Source: a virus
DNA: 64,000 nucleotides
Virus record (IMG/VR): IMGVR_UViG_3300025930_000141
Location: 16,712 to 80,711 of that record
Reading direction: 5' to 3' (one strand)
Program-made: the position numbers and the translations under genes
Shown: one piece after another, positions 8,268 through 15,543 of the stretch
Layout of the letters: each line of letters opens with the position of its first letter
Position numbering within the stretch: the first letter of the stretch is position 1
The notes under the pieces: model-generated
What the model was told of the DNA's origin: nothing
What the model saw: only the letters and a program-made list of their open reading frames with translations
The model's database searches: none

Positions 8268-8714
8268 TTAATCCTTTCGTTTAAGTCGTTCTATGTCTCG
8301 TCTAAAGTGATTCGGATTGACGTATTCCGTCTTGAACTTCCATCGTAGCCATAAACCACCCACTACGATAAAGCCTATCGCATTGCCGACCCACATTGTG
8401 GGGTCACCGGCATAGGCTATGAAATTAAGGATTGCTGCGAACAGGTAGCATAGGTAAACTGAGAACAGACCTCGACCCACGAGTTTACGGTTGCGTCGTA
8501 TTTTACCCCAAAACAGGGTGGCCCCCGAGGCAAAGATAATAAGTCCAATTATTGCCAGGGACAGGTGACTGGTATAAAGAGAATGCAACGCGCTAACCGA
8601 CGGGTCTCCATGACTAAAGACAGTAACAACACCGGCTAGCATCAGGTAGACAGCAATGAGATATTTAAACGCGCCTATGGCGCGCTCTGCCCATGCTTCA
8701 TAGGTTCTCTTCAT
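8268..8714 (-). CDS. Integral membrane protein, four helices, 148 aa
   Basis: Starts MKRTYEAWAERAIGAFKY; hydrophobic segments near residues 15-35, 48-66, 78-98 and 105-125, then a basic cytoplasmic tail (RRDIERLKRKD). Sits between tRNA-Leu(GAG) and rIIA. Possibly part of the same membrane function as RIIA/RIIB. Confidence 0.7.
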   Translation of the reverse strand: MKRTYEAWAERAIGAFKYLIAVYLMLAGVVTVFSHGDPSVSALHSLYTSHLSLAIIGLIIFASGATLFWGKIRRNRKLVGRGLFSVYLCYLFAAILNFIAYAGDPTMWVGNAIGFIVVGGLWLRWKFKTEYVNPNHFRRDIERLKRKD

Positions 8715-8754
8715 AACCATATTGTATGACTAATTGTTCAACAAAGCAATGTGT

Positions 8755-8827
8755 GTCCGCGAAGGGATTTGAACCCTTACTGGATAGGCCCTCAACCTAT
8801 TGCCTCTACCTATTGGGCTACGCGAAC
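8755..8827 (-). tRNA. tRNA-Leu(GAG), lacking the long variable arm
   Basis: Seven-base acceptor, D-arm, anticodon stem ATAGG/CCTAT with loop TTGAGGG, five-base variable loop and T-arm are all present; A73. Bacterial tRNA-Leu is normally class II with a long variable arm, so the class I body with a Leu anticodon is unusual. Confidence 0.85.
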
Positions 8828-9099
8828 GAACGGTCTAACTCTTCCTGGCTAACAATATCAGGATTGGCAATCCGTCTGACTATTTTAGACTTTACGAAAT
8901 ACATGTCACTGGGGTCACCGCAATGCTTTGCGTCCAATACCTCGGCCTCGGCGTGACCATAGTTTGTTTTCCAAACTAAGGTGTCACCAACGGAAACACC
9001 ACCACTGACCCAACAAGGTCCATAATAAGTGCCGTCGTCCTTAGCCTCAAAATAGTGGTTGTGTCCCCACCTTGTGGAACGAAAGTCAATTGTTCTCAT
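8818..9099 (-). CDS. Hypothetical 93-aa protein
   Basis: MRTIDFRSTRWGHNHYFEAK, then GVSVGDTLVWKTNYG and an SKIVRRIANPDIV region; resembles a small beta-rich domain. Its TAG stop lies inside the first ten bases of the tRNA-Leu(GAG) gene, so RNA processing and translation share this stretch. Start overlaps the upstream gene's stop. Confidence 0.7.
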   Translation of the reverse strand: MRTIDFRSTRWGHNHYFEAKDDGTYYGPCWVSGGVSVGDTLVWKTNYGHAEAEVLDAKHCGDPSDMYFVKSKIVRRIANPDIVSQEELDRSFA

Positions 9100-9238
9100 A
9101 TCTTACCTCATGCATCCAGGGAACAATGTTATTAGCGGAGTATGGATTAAAGTATTCCAGTACCGGCCCGCACCATACACCCGGCTCGGCGTGACAGCGT
9201 GGACACTCTTTGGCTAATGCCTGTTCATGGTCACTCAT
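9086..9238 (-). CDS. Zinc-ribbon microprotein, 50 aa
   Basis: MSDHEQALAKECPRCHAEPG with the CPRCxAxPGxxC pattern seen in short actinobacterial zinc-finger proteins. Four-base ATGA overlap with the upstream gene. Too short for routine ORF cut-offs, but codon structure and coupling support it. Confidence 0.65.
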   Translation of the reverse strand: MSDHEQALAKECPRCHAEPGVWCGPVLEYFNPYSANNIVPWMHEVRYENN

Positions 9239-9369
9239 AGCATTTCCACCTTGTCTACTGGGAAGCCCAGACGGTCCAGGGCATCCATGAATTCCTTAAC
9301 GTCAGCCTCGGGCACGGTCCGGTGGACCTGAGCCTCAAAGGCCGGTATTGTCCAGTAAATTGCGTACAT
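9235..9369 (-). CDS. Hypothetical 44-aa protein
   Basis: ATG at 9369 behind AAGAAGGAA (MYAIYWTIPAFEAQVHRTVP), ending VDKVEML. Couples by overlap to the zinc-ribbon microprotein. No family recognised. Confidence 0.6.
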   Translation of the reverse strand: MYAIYWTIPAFEAQVHRTVPEADVKEFMDALDRLGFPVDKVEML

Positions 9370-9371
9370 GA

Positions 9372-9458
9372 TTATTCCTTCTTGCGGAGAGCAGAGTATT
9401 CGAAACCCAGACCTTTCGGTCCAACTCGGCTAGCAACCGGTTCCTGCGCGCCTGTCAG
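9372..9458 (-). CDS. Possible 28-aa peptide with CTG start
   Basis: A frame encoding TGAQEPVASRVGPKGLGF and ending SALRKKE begins with CTG, six bases after an AGGAGAG site, and its CTGA overlap with the upstream stop copies the ATGA/GTGA coupling used elsewhere here. Non-ATG start and shortness make it tentative. Confidence 0.4.
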   Translation of the reverse strand: MTGAQEPVASRVGPKGLGFEYSALRKKE

Positions 9459-9652
9459 GTTTGCTCTCCTGGTATGATTTCAATATCCCCGTAGATGAGG
9501 ATATTGATTGTTCTGTCATTTACTCGTTCATAAGTATATCCGTGAACCTGTGGGTAATCGGTCATGAGTCTATCCATGACCTCTTCAACAAAGGCGTCGT
9601 CGTCAAGGTCACGGTTATTATGTGTTTTTACCCTTAGTAAACAATGCTGCAT
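9455..9652 (-). CDS. Hypothetical 65-aa protein
   Basis: MQHCLLRVKTHNNRDLDDDA, then a KTHNN..DVF-like alpha-beta pattern ending IYGDIEIIPGEQT. Starts six bases after the tRNA-Val(GAC) 3' end, so it is read from the processed tRNA transcript. Confidence 0.65.
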   Translation of the reverse strand: MQHCLLRVKTHNNRDLDDDAFVEEVMDRLMTDYPQVHGYTYERVNDRTINILIYGDIEIIPGEQT

Positions 9653-9657
9653 AACGT

Positions 9658-9729
9658 TGGCGGTACTGGATTTGAACCAGCGACCTCATCCGTGTCGAGG
9701 ATGCATTCTGCCAGACTGAACTAACCGCC
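9658..9729 (-). tRNA. tRNA-Val(GAC) with C33
   Basis: Cloverleaf with acceptor GGCGGT/ACCGCC, stem CATCC/GGATG, loop TCGACAC. Position 33, almost always U, is C. A73; CCA not encoded. Confidence 0.82.
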
Positions 9730-9870
9730 AGGGTTGCGGTACGAAGACTGGTTAAGTTCTTTACCGCGCCGGTAACCTTTATACCGAAATTTAGTGGAGT
9801 CTCTAACCCCGTCTCCACAAGGGCCAGATGTTGGGAGGCTCTGAAACCTCTTAGGCCACCACAGCCCAAG
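9730..9870 (-). other. tRNA spacer with small hairpins, no gene seen
   Basis: Between tRNA-Leu(TAA) and tRNA-Val. It contains a GTGGAG/CTCCAC hairpin (about 9793-9818) and a TTACC/GGTAA hairpin. The segment 9795-9865 faintly resembles a decayed tRNA but does not fold with a credible anticodon arm. Confidence 0.35.
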
Positions 9871-9944
9871 TGCCCCTAGTGGGATTCGAACCCACGACAC
9901 CTTGATTTTAAGTCAAGTTCCTCTAGCCGCTGGGATATAGGGGC
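9871..9944 (-). tRNA. tRNA-Leu(TAA), lacking the long variable arm
   Basis: Acceptor GCCCCTA/TAGGGGC, stem CTTGA/TCAAG, loop CTTAAAA, five-base variable loop, A73. Decodes UUA, a codon whose only host tRNA in Streptomyces is the developmentally regulated bldA product. Class I body is atypical for Leu. Confidence 0.87.
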
Positions 9945-10011
9945 ATTGAACCGTGTGAGCATTGAGGCCGGTATCCACGCCCCTCACTACGCCGCTAAGC
10001 GTATACACTTG

Positions 10012-10086
10012 TACCCTCGGTGGGAGTTGAACCCTACTGTCGTCACGTTATAAGCGTGCTGCATTTACCACTCATGCTACGAGGGC
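10012..10086 (-). tRNA. tRNA-Ile(TAT)
   Basis: Acceptor GCCCTCG/CGAGGGT, stem CACG/CGTG, loop CTTATAA giving anticodon TAT (AUA). Bacteria usually read AUA with a lysidine-modified CAT tRNA, so TAT is uncommon. The T-stem has only three good pairs. Confidence 0.72.
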
Positions 10087-10091
10087 GTGAC

Positions 10092-10152
10092 AGGACCGTT
10101 AACGTAAGCGGGGTTGGAATCCCACCCAAGACTCATTATCCGGCACGGTCCT
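10092..10152 (-). ncRNA. Hairpin RNA with T-arm-like core, unassigned
   Basis: An 8-bp perfect stem (AGGACCGT/ACGGTCCT) encloses a 45-base interior with a GGG..CCC T-arm-like hairpin. It lies between two tRNAs, five bases from tRNA-Ile(TAT). It may be a decayed tRNA or a small structured RNA; it lacks the Y RNA motifs. Confidence 0.35.
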
Positions 10153-10196
10153 ACACCGGGTGTCTTGTGCGCCCGGTTTATGGTTACGGGCTGTTG

Positions 10197-10271
10197 TAGC
10201 CGTAGCGGGATTCGAACCCGCACTGTAGTGGTTTTGAATCACTCGCCTCCTGCCAGTTGGGCTATACGGCC
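10197..10271 (-). tRNA. tRNA-Leu(CAA), lacking the long variable arm
   Basis: Acceptor GGCCGTA/TACGGCT, loop TTCAAAA, A31-C39 mismatch closing the anticodon loop, five-base variable loop, A73. Reads UUG. Confidence 0.82.
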
Positions 10272-10417
10272 ATGTGCCCTGCTGCCTAAGGGGCCGCGCG
10301 TCTCGGCATGTCTGGCAGTCCAGGGACTTGGTGTTTTAACGTCCTTCACCCGACGACACCCCACCGTGCGATTAGTGGTTAGTGGGATTGGTTACCCCAG
10401 CACCCTTAAGTGCCTCG
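10272..10417 (-). other. tRNA spacer, no gene seen
   Basis: 146 bases between tRNA-Leu(TAG) and tRNA-Leu(CAA). I found no open frame with a ribosome-binding site, no T-arm consensus and no Y RNA motif. Confidence 0.4.
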
Positions 10418-10491
10418 TACCCGTAACAGGAGTCGAACCTGCAACCTCTTGGACCTAAACCAAGCGCCTCTACCAGTTGGGCTACACGGGC
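10418..10491 (-). tRNA. tRNA-Leu(TAG), lacking the long variable arm
   Basis: Acceptor GCCCGTG/TACGGGT, stem CTTGG/CCAAG, loop TTTAGGT, five-base variable loop, A73. First gene after the promoter at 10533-10561. Confidence 0.87.
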
Positions 10492-10532
10492 AAGGACGGT
10501 AAGGCCCGTGAGATTGCCCCACCGTCACCTAC

Positions 10533-10561
10533 ATTGTACAGGGTAGCCTAGGGTGTGTCAA
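10533..10561 (-). promoter_or_regulatory. Promoter, TTGACA-17-TACAAT, for the 8.7-10.5 kb tRNA cluster
   Basis: -35 at 10556-10561, -10 at 10533-10538. It overlaps the end of the 10548-10871 gene and faces the six tRNAs. Confidence 0.82.
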
Positions 10562-10871
10562 GTGGTGGAAAGCCACCCATTTCCTCGGCTACCCGGCGAC
10601 CCTCTTCGGTAAGCATGAAAACCTCTTCAAGCCCACCGTTCTCAGTCTGCTGAAAACTCATCTGCAAAAGACCCTTATCCATGAGCGAACGAATGCTTTC
10701 GTCAATGTCTCGCTGAATGTCTTCCCAGACAAGTTCATAAAGACCGGGGTGTAGGATTTCTAACTTTGCGAGGTCGAACTTAATCAACCCCTCTTCGTTA
10801 ATGTCGATAATGGACCCGTCATCCTTCATCGACTCTAGTTCACGCTCAAACTGCTCGTCAAAGTCATCCAT
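10548..10871 (-). CDS. Acidic, possible winged-helix protein, 107 aa
   Basis: Highly acidic N-terminus (MDDFDEQFERELESMKDDG), then helices and a VFMLTEEGRRVAEEM segment that resembles the C-terminal wing of winged-helix DNA-binding domains. Start coincides with the stop base of the upstream gene. No firm family. Confidence 0.55.
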   Translation of the reverse strand: MDDFDEQFERELESMKDDGSIIDINEEGLIKFDLAKLEILHPGLYELVWEDIQRDIDESIRSLMDKGLLQMSFQQTENGGLEEVFMLTEEGRRVAEEMGGFPPLDTP

Positions 10872-11446
10872 TACTTGTATCCAACCTCATTCCCAATTCT
10901 TGGTGCAGCGATAATGCTGCCCGGTCCTTCGATAACATTACTGTCGGGGCCTGGGTGCCTGGTACGTAGATAAACTATTTGATTCCGATAGTCAACGTCA
11001 ACCTTGATAATGTCCATGCCCATGAACTTTTTAGGCTCTCCGAACAAACCCTTTCTTGGCAGTTCCCGGTACATTTGCTCGGTAATCTTAAACTGCAAAA
11101 ACCCCGGCCCTGCCGCGTCAATGCGATAAGAGCCCTGCAATGTAACATCTGGCTTAGTCGCATTGTCAATTGCGTCCTGGACCACACCCCGGCTTTTACG
11201 CTTTACCGGTTCGTTGCGAAGCATGACCGGATTATAGTGATTGGTGCAGTCTGCACACTCACACTCGGTTAAGTCGAAACCCAGAGTACGTTCTGACTCA
11301 CGTGTTTTGTGAATTAGTTTAACGTACTCTGGGTCCGACCACCGCTTGTCGTAGTTAAGCATCGGAGTAAGCATGCTCTCCAAGGCCTTTAGACCAACGC
11401 TCATTACAACGGTCATCACCAGAACGATGACCAGTGCAATAATCAC
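10871..11446 (-). CDS. Membrane-anchored hypothetical protein, 191 aa
   Basis: N-terminal transmembrane helix (residues 1-18, MIIALVIVLVMTVVMSVG), then a soluble domain with CECADC (about residue 62) suggesting a metal site. Four-base overlap with the phosphoesterase upstream. Confidence 0.65.
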   Translation of the reverse strand: MIIALVIVLVMTVVMSVGLKALESMLTPMLNYDKRWSDPEYVKLIHKTRESERTLGFDLTECECADCTNHYNPVMLRNEPVKRKSRGVVQDAIDNATKPDVTLQGSYRIDAAGPGFLQFKITEQMYRELPRKGLFGEPKKFMGMDIIKVDVDYRNQIVYLRTRHPGPDSNVIEGPGSIIAAPRIGNEVGYK

Positions 11447-12045
11447 ACCTGGACTCCATTCTTGAACATTTCGATGTAACCGATAACTTGGTCTTCGGAT
11501 ACCGGCGTGAAGTCATGGGCATCGGCTCCAACGTGCACCTGGGGCGTTCCTAGGCGGCTCTGAGACAGTACAGAATTGGAGTGGGTGTGACCATGCACCA
11601 GAATTGTTCCGTCGTCAGACAGGCGCTCAGAGGCGAACCGGTCGTCGCCGTGGCTGTCGCCGTCGTACGGGAAGTGGCTCAGATTAACAACTGTACCGTC
11701 TGCCAACCTAATGCCACGCTGAGCGGGAGCAATGGCAACAAACCACTTGCCGTATTCGGCAATCCAGCGCTCGCGCTGGGCTTCCTTTACCTGAAACAGC
11801 CGGTCGTGGTTGCCGACGACCAGAATCTTATGGCCGTTCAGCCGCGACAGCGACTTATCCCAGTCCACCCATGCCCCTAGGGCAACGTCGCCCAGGTGGT
11901 AAACGGTGTCGTCCTCACCAACGACGTTATTCCAGTTATGGATAAGCGTCTCGTTCATGTGGGACACGTCCTTGAAGGGACGACCACACAATTCAATTAT
12001 CCGCGCGTGCCCAAAATGGGTATCGCTAGTGAAGAATCTACTCAT
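11443..12045 (-). CDS. Metallophosphoesterase, 200 aa
   Basis: Motifs SDTHFGH (residues 7-13), GDVA, GNHDR, SHFPYDGD and HGHTHS match the compact phage and bacterial YfcE/MJ0936-like phosphoesterases that use two metals. RBS is the GGGAGTAAACA before ATG 12045. Likely acts on small phosphodiesters or nucleotides; substrate not evident. Confidence 0.87.
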   Translation of the reverse strand: MSRFFTSDTHFGHARIIELCGRPFKDVSHMNETLIHNWNNVVGEDDTVYHLGDVALGAWVDWDKSLSRLNGHKILVVGNHDRLFQVKEAQRERWIAEYGKWFVAIAPAQRGIRLADGTVVNLSHFPYDGDSHGDDRFASERLSDDGTILVHGHTHSNSVLSQSRLGTPQVHVGADAHDFTPVSEDQVIGYIEMFKNGVQV

Positions 12046-12048
12046 TGT

Positions 12049-12189
12049 TTACTCCCAATTTGCATAGATGATGTAGGAGAGCATTCCTACCAGAGAAATA
12101 ACCGTGACGTACCACGGCACCAAAGGAATGGATAATCCGATGCCGAAGCCGAGAAGACCGAGCCCGCCGATTCTGAAAACCTGTTCCAT
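12049..12189 (-). CDS. Small membrane protein, 46 aa
   Basis: MEQVFRIGGLGLLGFGIGLS, then PWYVTVISLVGMLSYIIY: two hydrophobic helices. Packs between its neighbours with gaps of only a few bases. Confidence 0.6.
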   Translation of the reverse strand: MEQVFRIGGLGLLGFGIGLSIPLVPWYVTVISLVGMLSYIIYANWE

Positions 12190-12190
12190 G

Positions 12191-12274
12191 TTACTTACCA
12201 ATCTCTCTCATGGCGCGCTTCCACGCCTTTAGCAATTGTCTCTCTCTAGAGTATACCAGCCAGCACAGGGTCAT
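12191..12274 (-). CDS. Possible 27-aa basic peptide
   Basis: MTLCWLVYSRERQLLKAWKR ending REIGK; start two bases after the stop of the secreted protein and stop one base before the next gene. Fits the packing but has no conserved feature. Confidence 0.42.
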   Translation of the reverse strand: MTLCWLVYSRERQLLKAWKRAMREIGK

Positions 12275-12276
12275 GT

Positions 12277-12915
12277 CTACCACCGCTTAATGATATTATG
12301 CCAGTCGTCCACTACGAGGTCTCGCAGCGGGTGAAAATACTTGAATGCTCGGCCACGAACCTTCCATACATAGATGGGGTCGCGCTGCAATCTCAAAACA
12401 ACGTTGCCCCTGGCGTTGGTTTCGGGGCTTTCGCCCATCTTGTACCAGTGACGCTGCTTAATCGGAATTGTCCGAGACGTGCAGTTTTGTCTGTTGCCGT
12501 TGTCCGGGGTACGCAAAGACGTGGTATTCCTGTGTACGTCACCACGGTATTGAACAATAGCCTTGGCTCCATCGAACCACACGCTGTTGCCGGTAATGAT
12601 TGAATAACACAGTTCGGTCTTGAACGGCGTCATCTTATCGGCATGGCCTCGGTCCGGCCACCAGTAGTACAGGGTATCGAGGTTAAGGCTGACGGTCATA
12701 AACCGATGCTCAAACATGCCGTCCGGCAGCACGGCAAAGGTCTTCTCTGCGCGCCAGGTGGTCAACTTGGTTTGAACGGTAATGATTCGACACTTTGTAC
12801 CGCAGCCACCGGGACCGCTAGGCTTGCCGCCTCGGTCGTCGGCGTGCGCCGGTACGCCTAGCATAGCCAGCGCCATAGCCAGCGCTGCCACGAGAACAAT
12901 TAGGCGACGCATCAA
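12277..12915 (-). CDS. Secreted protein, 212 aa
   Basis: Signal peptide (MRRLIVLVAALAMALAMLG, cleavage near AHA-DD), then a glycine-rich linker and a soluble domain with cysteines (CGTKC, ELCY, QNCTS) that could form disulfides outside the cytoplasm. One of several exported phage proteins in this window. No family recognised. Confidence 0.68.
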   Translation of the reverse strand: MMRRLIVLVAALAMALAMLGVPAHADDRGGKPSGPGGCGTKCRIITVQTKLTTWRAEKTFAVLPDGMFEHRFMTVSLNLDTLYYWWPDRGHADKMTPFKTELCYSIITGNSVWFDGAKAIVQYRGDVHRNTTSLRTPDNGNRQNCTSRTIPIKQRHWYKMGESPETNARGNVVLRLQRDPIYVWKVRGRAFKYFHPLRDLVVDDWHNIIKRW

Positions 12916-13097
12916 AGTACCGCCACAATTGCTGCGAGCGCCACAAAGGCTACCAGCAGGGCCAGGACGGGCAGTACCTCACGCTGGGCGAGCAGGTGCA
13001 CGTCCCAGCGTAGTTCGTCCTTAACACGCTCCCAGCGAGTCATGTTTGCTCGCTCTTCGGGAGTTGAATCTACGAAATCTGCACGATGGTCAGACAT
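12912..13097 (-). CDS. Tail-anchored small membrane protein, 61 aa
   Basis: MSDHRADFVDSTPEERANMT followed by a C-terminal hydrophobic helix (VLPVLALLVAFVALAAIVAVL region). ATG 13097 with AAAGGATTAAT upstream is preferred to the longer frame from 13130, which runs through a hairpin. Confidence 0.68.
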   Translation of the reverse strand: MSDHRADFVDSTPEERANMTRWERVKDELRWDVHLLAQREVLPVLALLVAFVALAAIVAVL

Positions 13098-13107
13098 ATT
13101 AATCCTT

Positions 13108-13305
13108 TCAAAGTAATGTACCCCGGCCACCTGGCGGGCCGGGGTACTCCGGGTACGTTTCGTCCAGGTCCCGGTTCCTCATTATTGGCATGCAGAGGAA
13201 GTCTTTATATGGAGGGGTTTTGTAGCCGTCGCTTTTGTCCCCCTTACAACGATAGTATAAATACCGTCGATACCTGGCGGTTGCATCCTGTCCGCAATCT
13301 CCCAT
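13108..13305 (-). CDS. Hypothetical 65-aa protein
   Basis: Frame MGDCGQDATARYRRYLYYRC to PPGGRGTLL; the DGYKTPPYKDFLCMPIMRN part looks protein-like, but its 3' end is also the hairpin at 13118-13147. Start uncertain. A TATAAT overlaps the ATG. Confidence 0.45.
   Translation of the reverse strand: MGDCGQDATARYRRYLYYRCKGDKSDGYKTPPYKDFLCMPIMRNRDLDETYPEYPGPPGGRGTLL
13118..13147 (-). terminator. 11-bp hairpin, possible terminator
   Basis: GTACCCCGGCC and its complement around an eight-base loop, between the 13108-13305 frame and the tail-anchored protein. No U-run. Confidence 0.45.
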
Positions 13306-13329
13306 TATAGTTGGGCGCATTCGGTGGTC

Positions 13330-13964
13330 CTAATGCTATCAGGCCTTAATCAGCGTAGTTTAGCAGCCCGACATACGCCATGGTCGTACCCCTGAGTCAC
13401 GTAAGGGGTGGGGGCGGTGACAGTCCCCGCGTTTAGTTGCCGGGAGAGGTAGGAGGAAGGTGGAAGGAGGTTAACCCCTCCCGGCAAGTTTTGTTACCGG
13501 CCCATCCCATCGCCACGTACAAGCGTAGGTCAATGGGCCGGTAAGTTAAATAAGGGTAGTGGCTTGCTTAAGACCACCGGAACACGGGCTAAGCGGCACC
13601 CTACCCTACTCCCACGGCACGATAGTTATTGTTTCAAACTACCAGGCATTCCACCCACGGCGGTGTTTTCGCGGATTATTCCATTCGACCGTTGCTTCAT
13701 ATCCCCGGCCCTTCGGCTTATCGGGGGTAACTCCACACTCTCGTCTTGACCCTTAAATTCTATTTAGTTAAGTAGTAACCGCGCCGGGGATTCGAACCCT
13801 GGTCAACTAGTATTGCCAATTCGCGGCATGTATGTGGTAGCAAGTTATCTCGTCTAAACCGAGGGAGCGGGTGCGCGTTGCGTTCGTGACCTCGGGGTAG
13901 GTTCTCTTATGCTTGCTAATAACGAGGCGGCTCCTACGTTGTCGGGACCTCGTGCTTCCCTGAT
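13330..13964 (-). ncRNA. Structured non-coding RNA locus, about 630 bases
   Basis: A consensus promoter (13971-13999) starts transcription near 13964, yet there is no convincing reading frame until 13305. The RNA holds a T-arm-bearing mini-helix (13778-13827; stem GCCGCG/CGCGGT enclosing GGTTCGAATCC), an 11-bp stem at 13495-13543 (TACCGGCCCAT arms), a 10-bp stem at 13437-13487 (TTGCCGGGAG arms), and short stems ACGAGG/CCTCGT and CCGAGG/CCTCGG near the 5' end. It could be one RNA or several. I could not fit tmRNA, 6S or the Y-type motifs. Identity unknown. Confidence 0.5.
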
Positions 13965-13970
13965 AGGGAG

Positions 13971-13999
13971 AGTCTAGCACGGCCACAAAGCCGTGTCAA
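13971..13999 (-). promoter_or_regulatory. Promoter, TTGACA-17-TAGACT, with dyad spacer
   Basis: -35 at 13994-13999, -10 at 13971-13976. The spacer contains CACGGC/GCCGTG arms. Drives the RNA locus below. Confidence 0.82.
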
Positions 14000-14006
14000 C
14001 CCCAAT

Positions 14007-14528
14007 TTAACTTCGTTCTGCCAGAGTCTTATTCTCTTCTGTGAATCGCTCTTCCAGGCTGTTAATCTCTTCAACCATCTTTTCCACGTGTGGACTGCGC
14101 AGCAACTTTTGCTGTCGCTCCCAGGCGTTATTAAGATTGTTAAGTGACCTATACAAGTCCATGGTCTGGTCTTCGCCCAGTGGCTCTAGGTCTTCCATGG
14201 TTACCGGCGTTACCTGAGACTTTAGTTCGTCTGGCATGTTTTGATACTGACCCAGGGCAAGGCGATGATAATATGGCATCGCTTTCAAACGCTCTTCGGC
14301 GGCTTTTTCAGAGGCCATTACCTTTCGTACCGGGTGGAACGTAATGGTAGCAAAAACAATGGCCCACAACAGCGGCACTCCAATCAGCGTCCAAAAACTA
14401 ATGGCAACGTACGGAGGAACCAATGAGACGAGCCACCCGATGCCGGTGATTACGGCCAGGGCAATTGTAGAAATGTTTGCCGCATTTGCGTCCCCGCCCA
14501 GCAAATCTCTGATATATCTTTCAATCAT
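14007..14528 (-). CDS. Membrane protein with coiled coil, paralogue A, 173 aa
   Basis: Two helices (residues about 22-42 and 45-65), then a long cytoplasmic helical part with MPYYHRLALGQYQNMPDELK and a C-terminal coiled coil. Its layout matches the upstream gene 14525-15004, and the two overlap by four bases, pointing to a duplicated pair that may work together at the membrane. Confidence 0.68.
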   Translation of the reverse strand: MIERYIRDLLGGDANAANISTIALAVITGIGWLVSLVPPYVAISFWTLIGVPLLWAIVFATITFHPVRKVMASEKAAEERLKAMPYYHRLALGQYQNMPDELKSQVTPVTMEDLEPLGEDQTMDLYRSLNNLNNAWERQQKLLRSPHVEKMVEEINSLEERFTEENKTLAERS

Positions 14529-15004
14529 GCTAGTTCCTTATTGCTCATTCGGTACTGCTGGATTAGTGTCTCGGCCTCGTCTAGATGCTGCTGGTGACGG
14601 GGCTGACGCAAAATGGCTTCCTGCTTTTGGTACTCGTCCCTGAGGTCCCGAATCTTATCGTGGTACACCCGGACCTCATCCCTAGTAAACTCACTAATAA
14701 CGTCCACGCTCATGGTCGGCAGTTGCCGACGTAGGTCGTCAGGCAGACTCAGGTATGTCTTATATGCTTCTGCCATAAGTATGTCCTCATGACGCAACTG
14801 CCTAAACGAGTTAGTGCAAAACAGATAGATGATTATTGCCCAGCCAAGTATGGGCAGCAGTGCTACGAACTGCCAAAGCGCCCAAGGAAAACACAGGATG
14901 ATGATTTCAACCATAACGGTAAGGATTGTACCCATCGCCATTAAAGGCCCGTCGGGTACGTCATCGAAGTCGTACTCGGCAATCCACTTAATGTTATTGC
15001 TCAT
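14525..15004 (-). CDS. Membrane protein with coiled coil, paralogue B, 159 aa
   Basis: ATG 15004 (MSNNIKWIAEYDFDD) overlaps the upstream stop by four bases, so it is preferred to the longer frame from 15103. Two helices near residues 27-70, then TYLSLPDDLRRQLPTM and a coiled-coil tail parallel to paralogue A. Confidence 0.68.
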   Translation of the reverse strand: MSNNIKWIAEYDFDDVPDGPLMAMGTILTVMVEIIILCFPWALWQFVALLPILGWAIIIYLFCTNSFRQLRHEDILMAEAYKTYLSLPDDLRRQLPTMSVDVISEFTRDEVRVYHDKIRDLRDEYQKQEAILRQPRHQQHLDEAETLIQQYRMSNKELA

Positions 15005-15543
15005 GGTGTCCATAATCCAAACAGTGAGTCGGGCTCGCCATTGCTGAACGCGCCTCCATAAAAGGTTTCTTCTCGCACCCCGAATCCGTGATAAGTCAGC
15101 CACGTGGGCTGAATTGCCACGACGTGCGTCGGGTCCATGCCTAGCACGTCAGTAGTGCGAGGATTGGGGGTGGAGATAACCACCCCTTGGGTAGCCTTGT
15201 GCTTCATTTGCTGTAAAAGGAATTCCCAACGTGTTAGGTGCTCTAGCAGTTCAAGGGCAACAAACCAGTGGGCCTCACGGGGAGGCGTCCAGTAGTTAAG
15301 GTCCGTTCCGTCGATACCGCCGTCAACCGGAATATACCGGCCACGCCAGCCGTACTCGGCCCGCAGGGTATAGTCGAATTCCGTCATACCGGCACCCACG
15401 TCGAAAATGGTCATGGAGTCGTCCAGTCCATTTAGGTACATTGTGTCGATAGCGTGCCGGTAGCGAACGGCGCGGTATTCATACTTACCGCTGCGCTCGT
15501 CCATGTAGTTATCGCAATTCTGAATCGTCGGCGTCCAAGTCAT
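15001..15543 (-). CDS. SAM-dependent methyltransferase-like protein, 180 aa
   Basis: IFDVGAGMTEFDYTLR (residues about 46-61) matches the glycine-rich motif I, IPVDGGIDGTDLNYW fits the acidic motif II region, and FVALELLEHL fits motif IV of class I methyltransferases. Substrate unknown. It overlaps the neighbouring genes by a few bases on both sides. Confidence 0.72.
   Translation of the reverse strand: MTWTPTIQNCDNYMDERSGKYEYRAVRYRHAIDTMYLNGLDDSMTIFDVGAGMTEFDYTLRAEYGWRGRYIPVDGGIDGTDLNYWTPPREAHWFVALELLEHLTRWEFLLQQMKHKATQGVVISTPNPRTTDVLGMDPTHVVAIQPTWLTYHGFGVREETFYGGAFSNGEPDSLFGLWTP

Noticed and set aside
9795-9865. tRNA between tRNA-Val and tRNA-Leu(TAA)
   Set aside because: Some D-arm-like sequence is visible, but the T-loop and acceptor do not pair properly, so at best a decayed tRNA.
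10092-10152. Extra tRNA between tRNA-Ile(TAT) and tRNA-Leu(CAA)
   Set aside because: The hairpin has a T-arm-like core but only 61 bases and no anticodon arm.
13330-13964. tmRNA in the structured RNA locus
   Set aside because: There is a T-arm near 13790, but I found no matching 5' acceptor with the usual GGGG-TGATT-type start and no tag frame ending in an ALAA-like peptide and stop.
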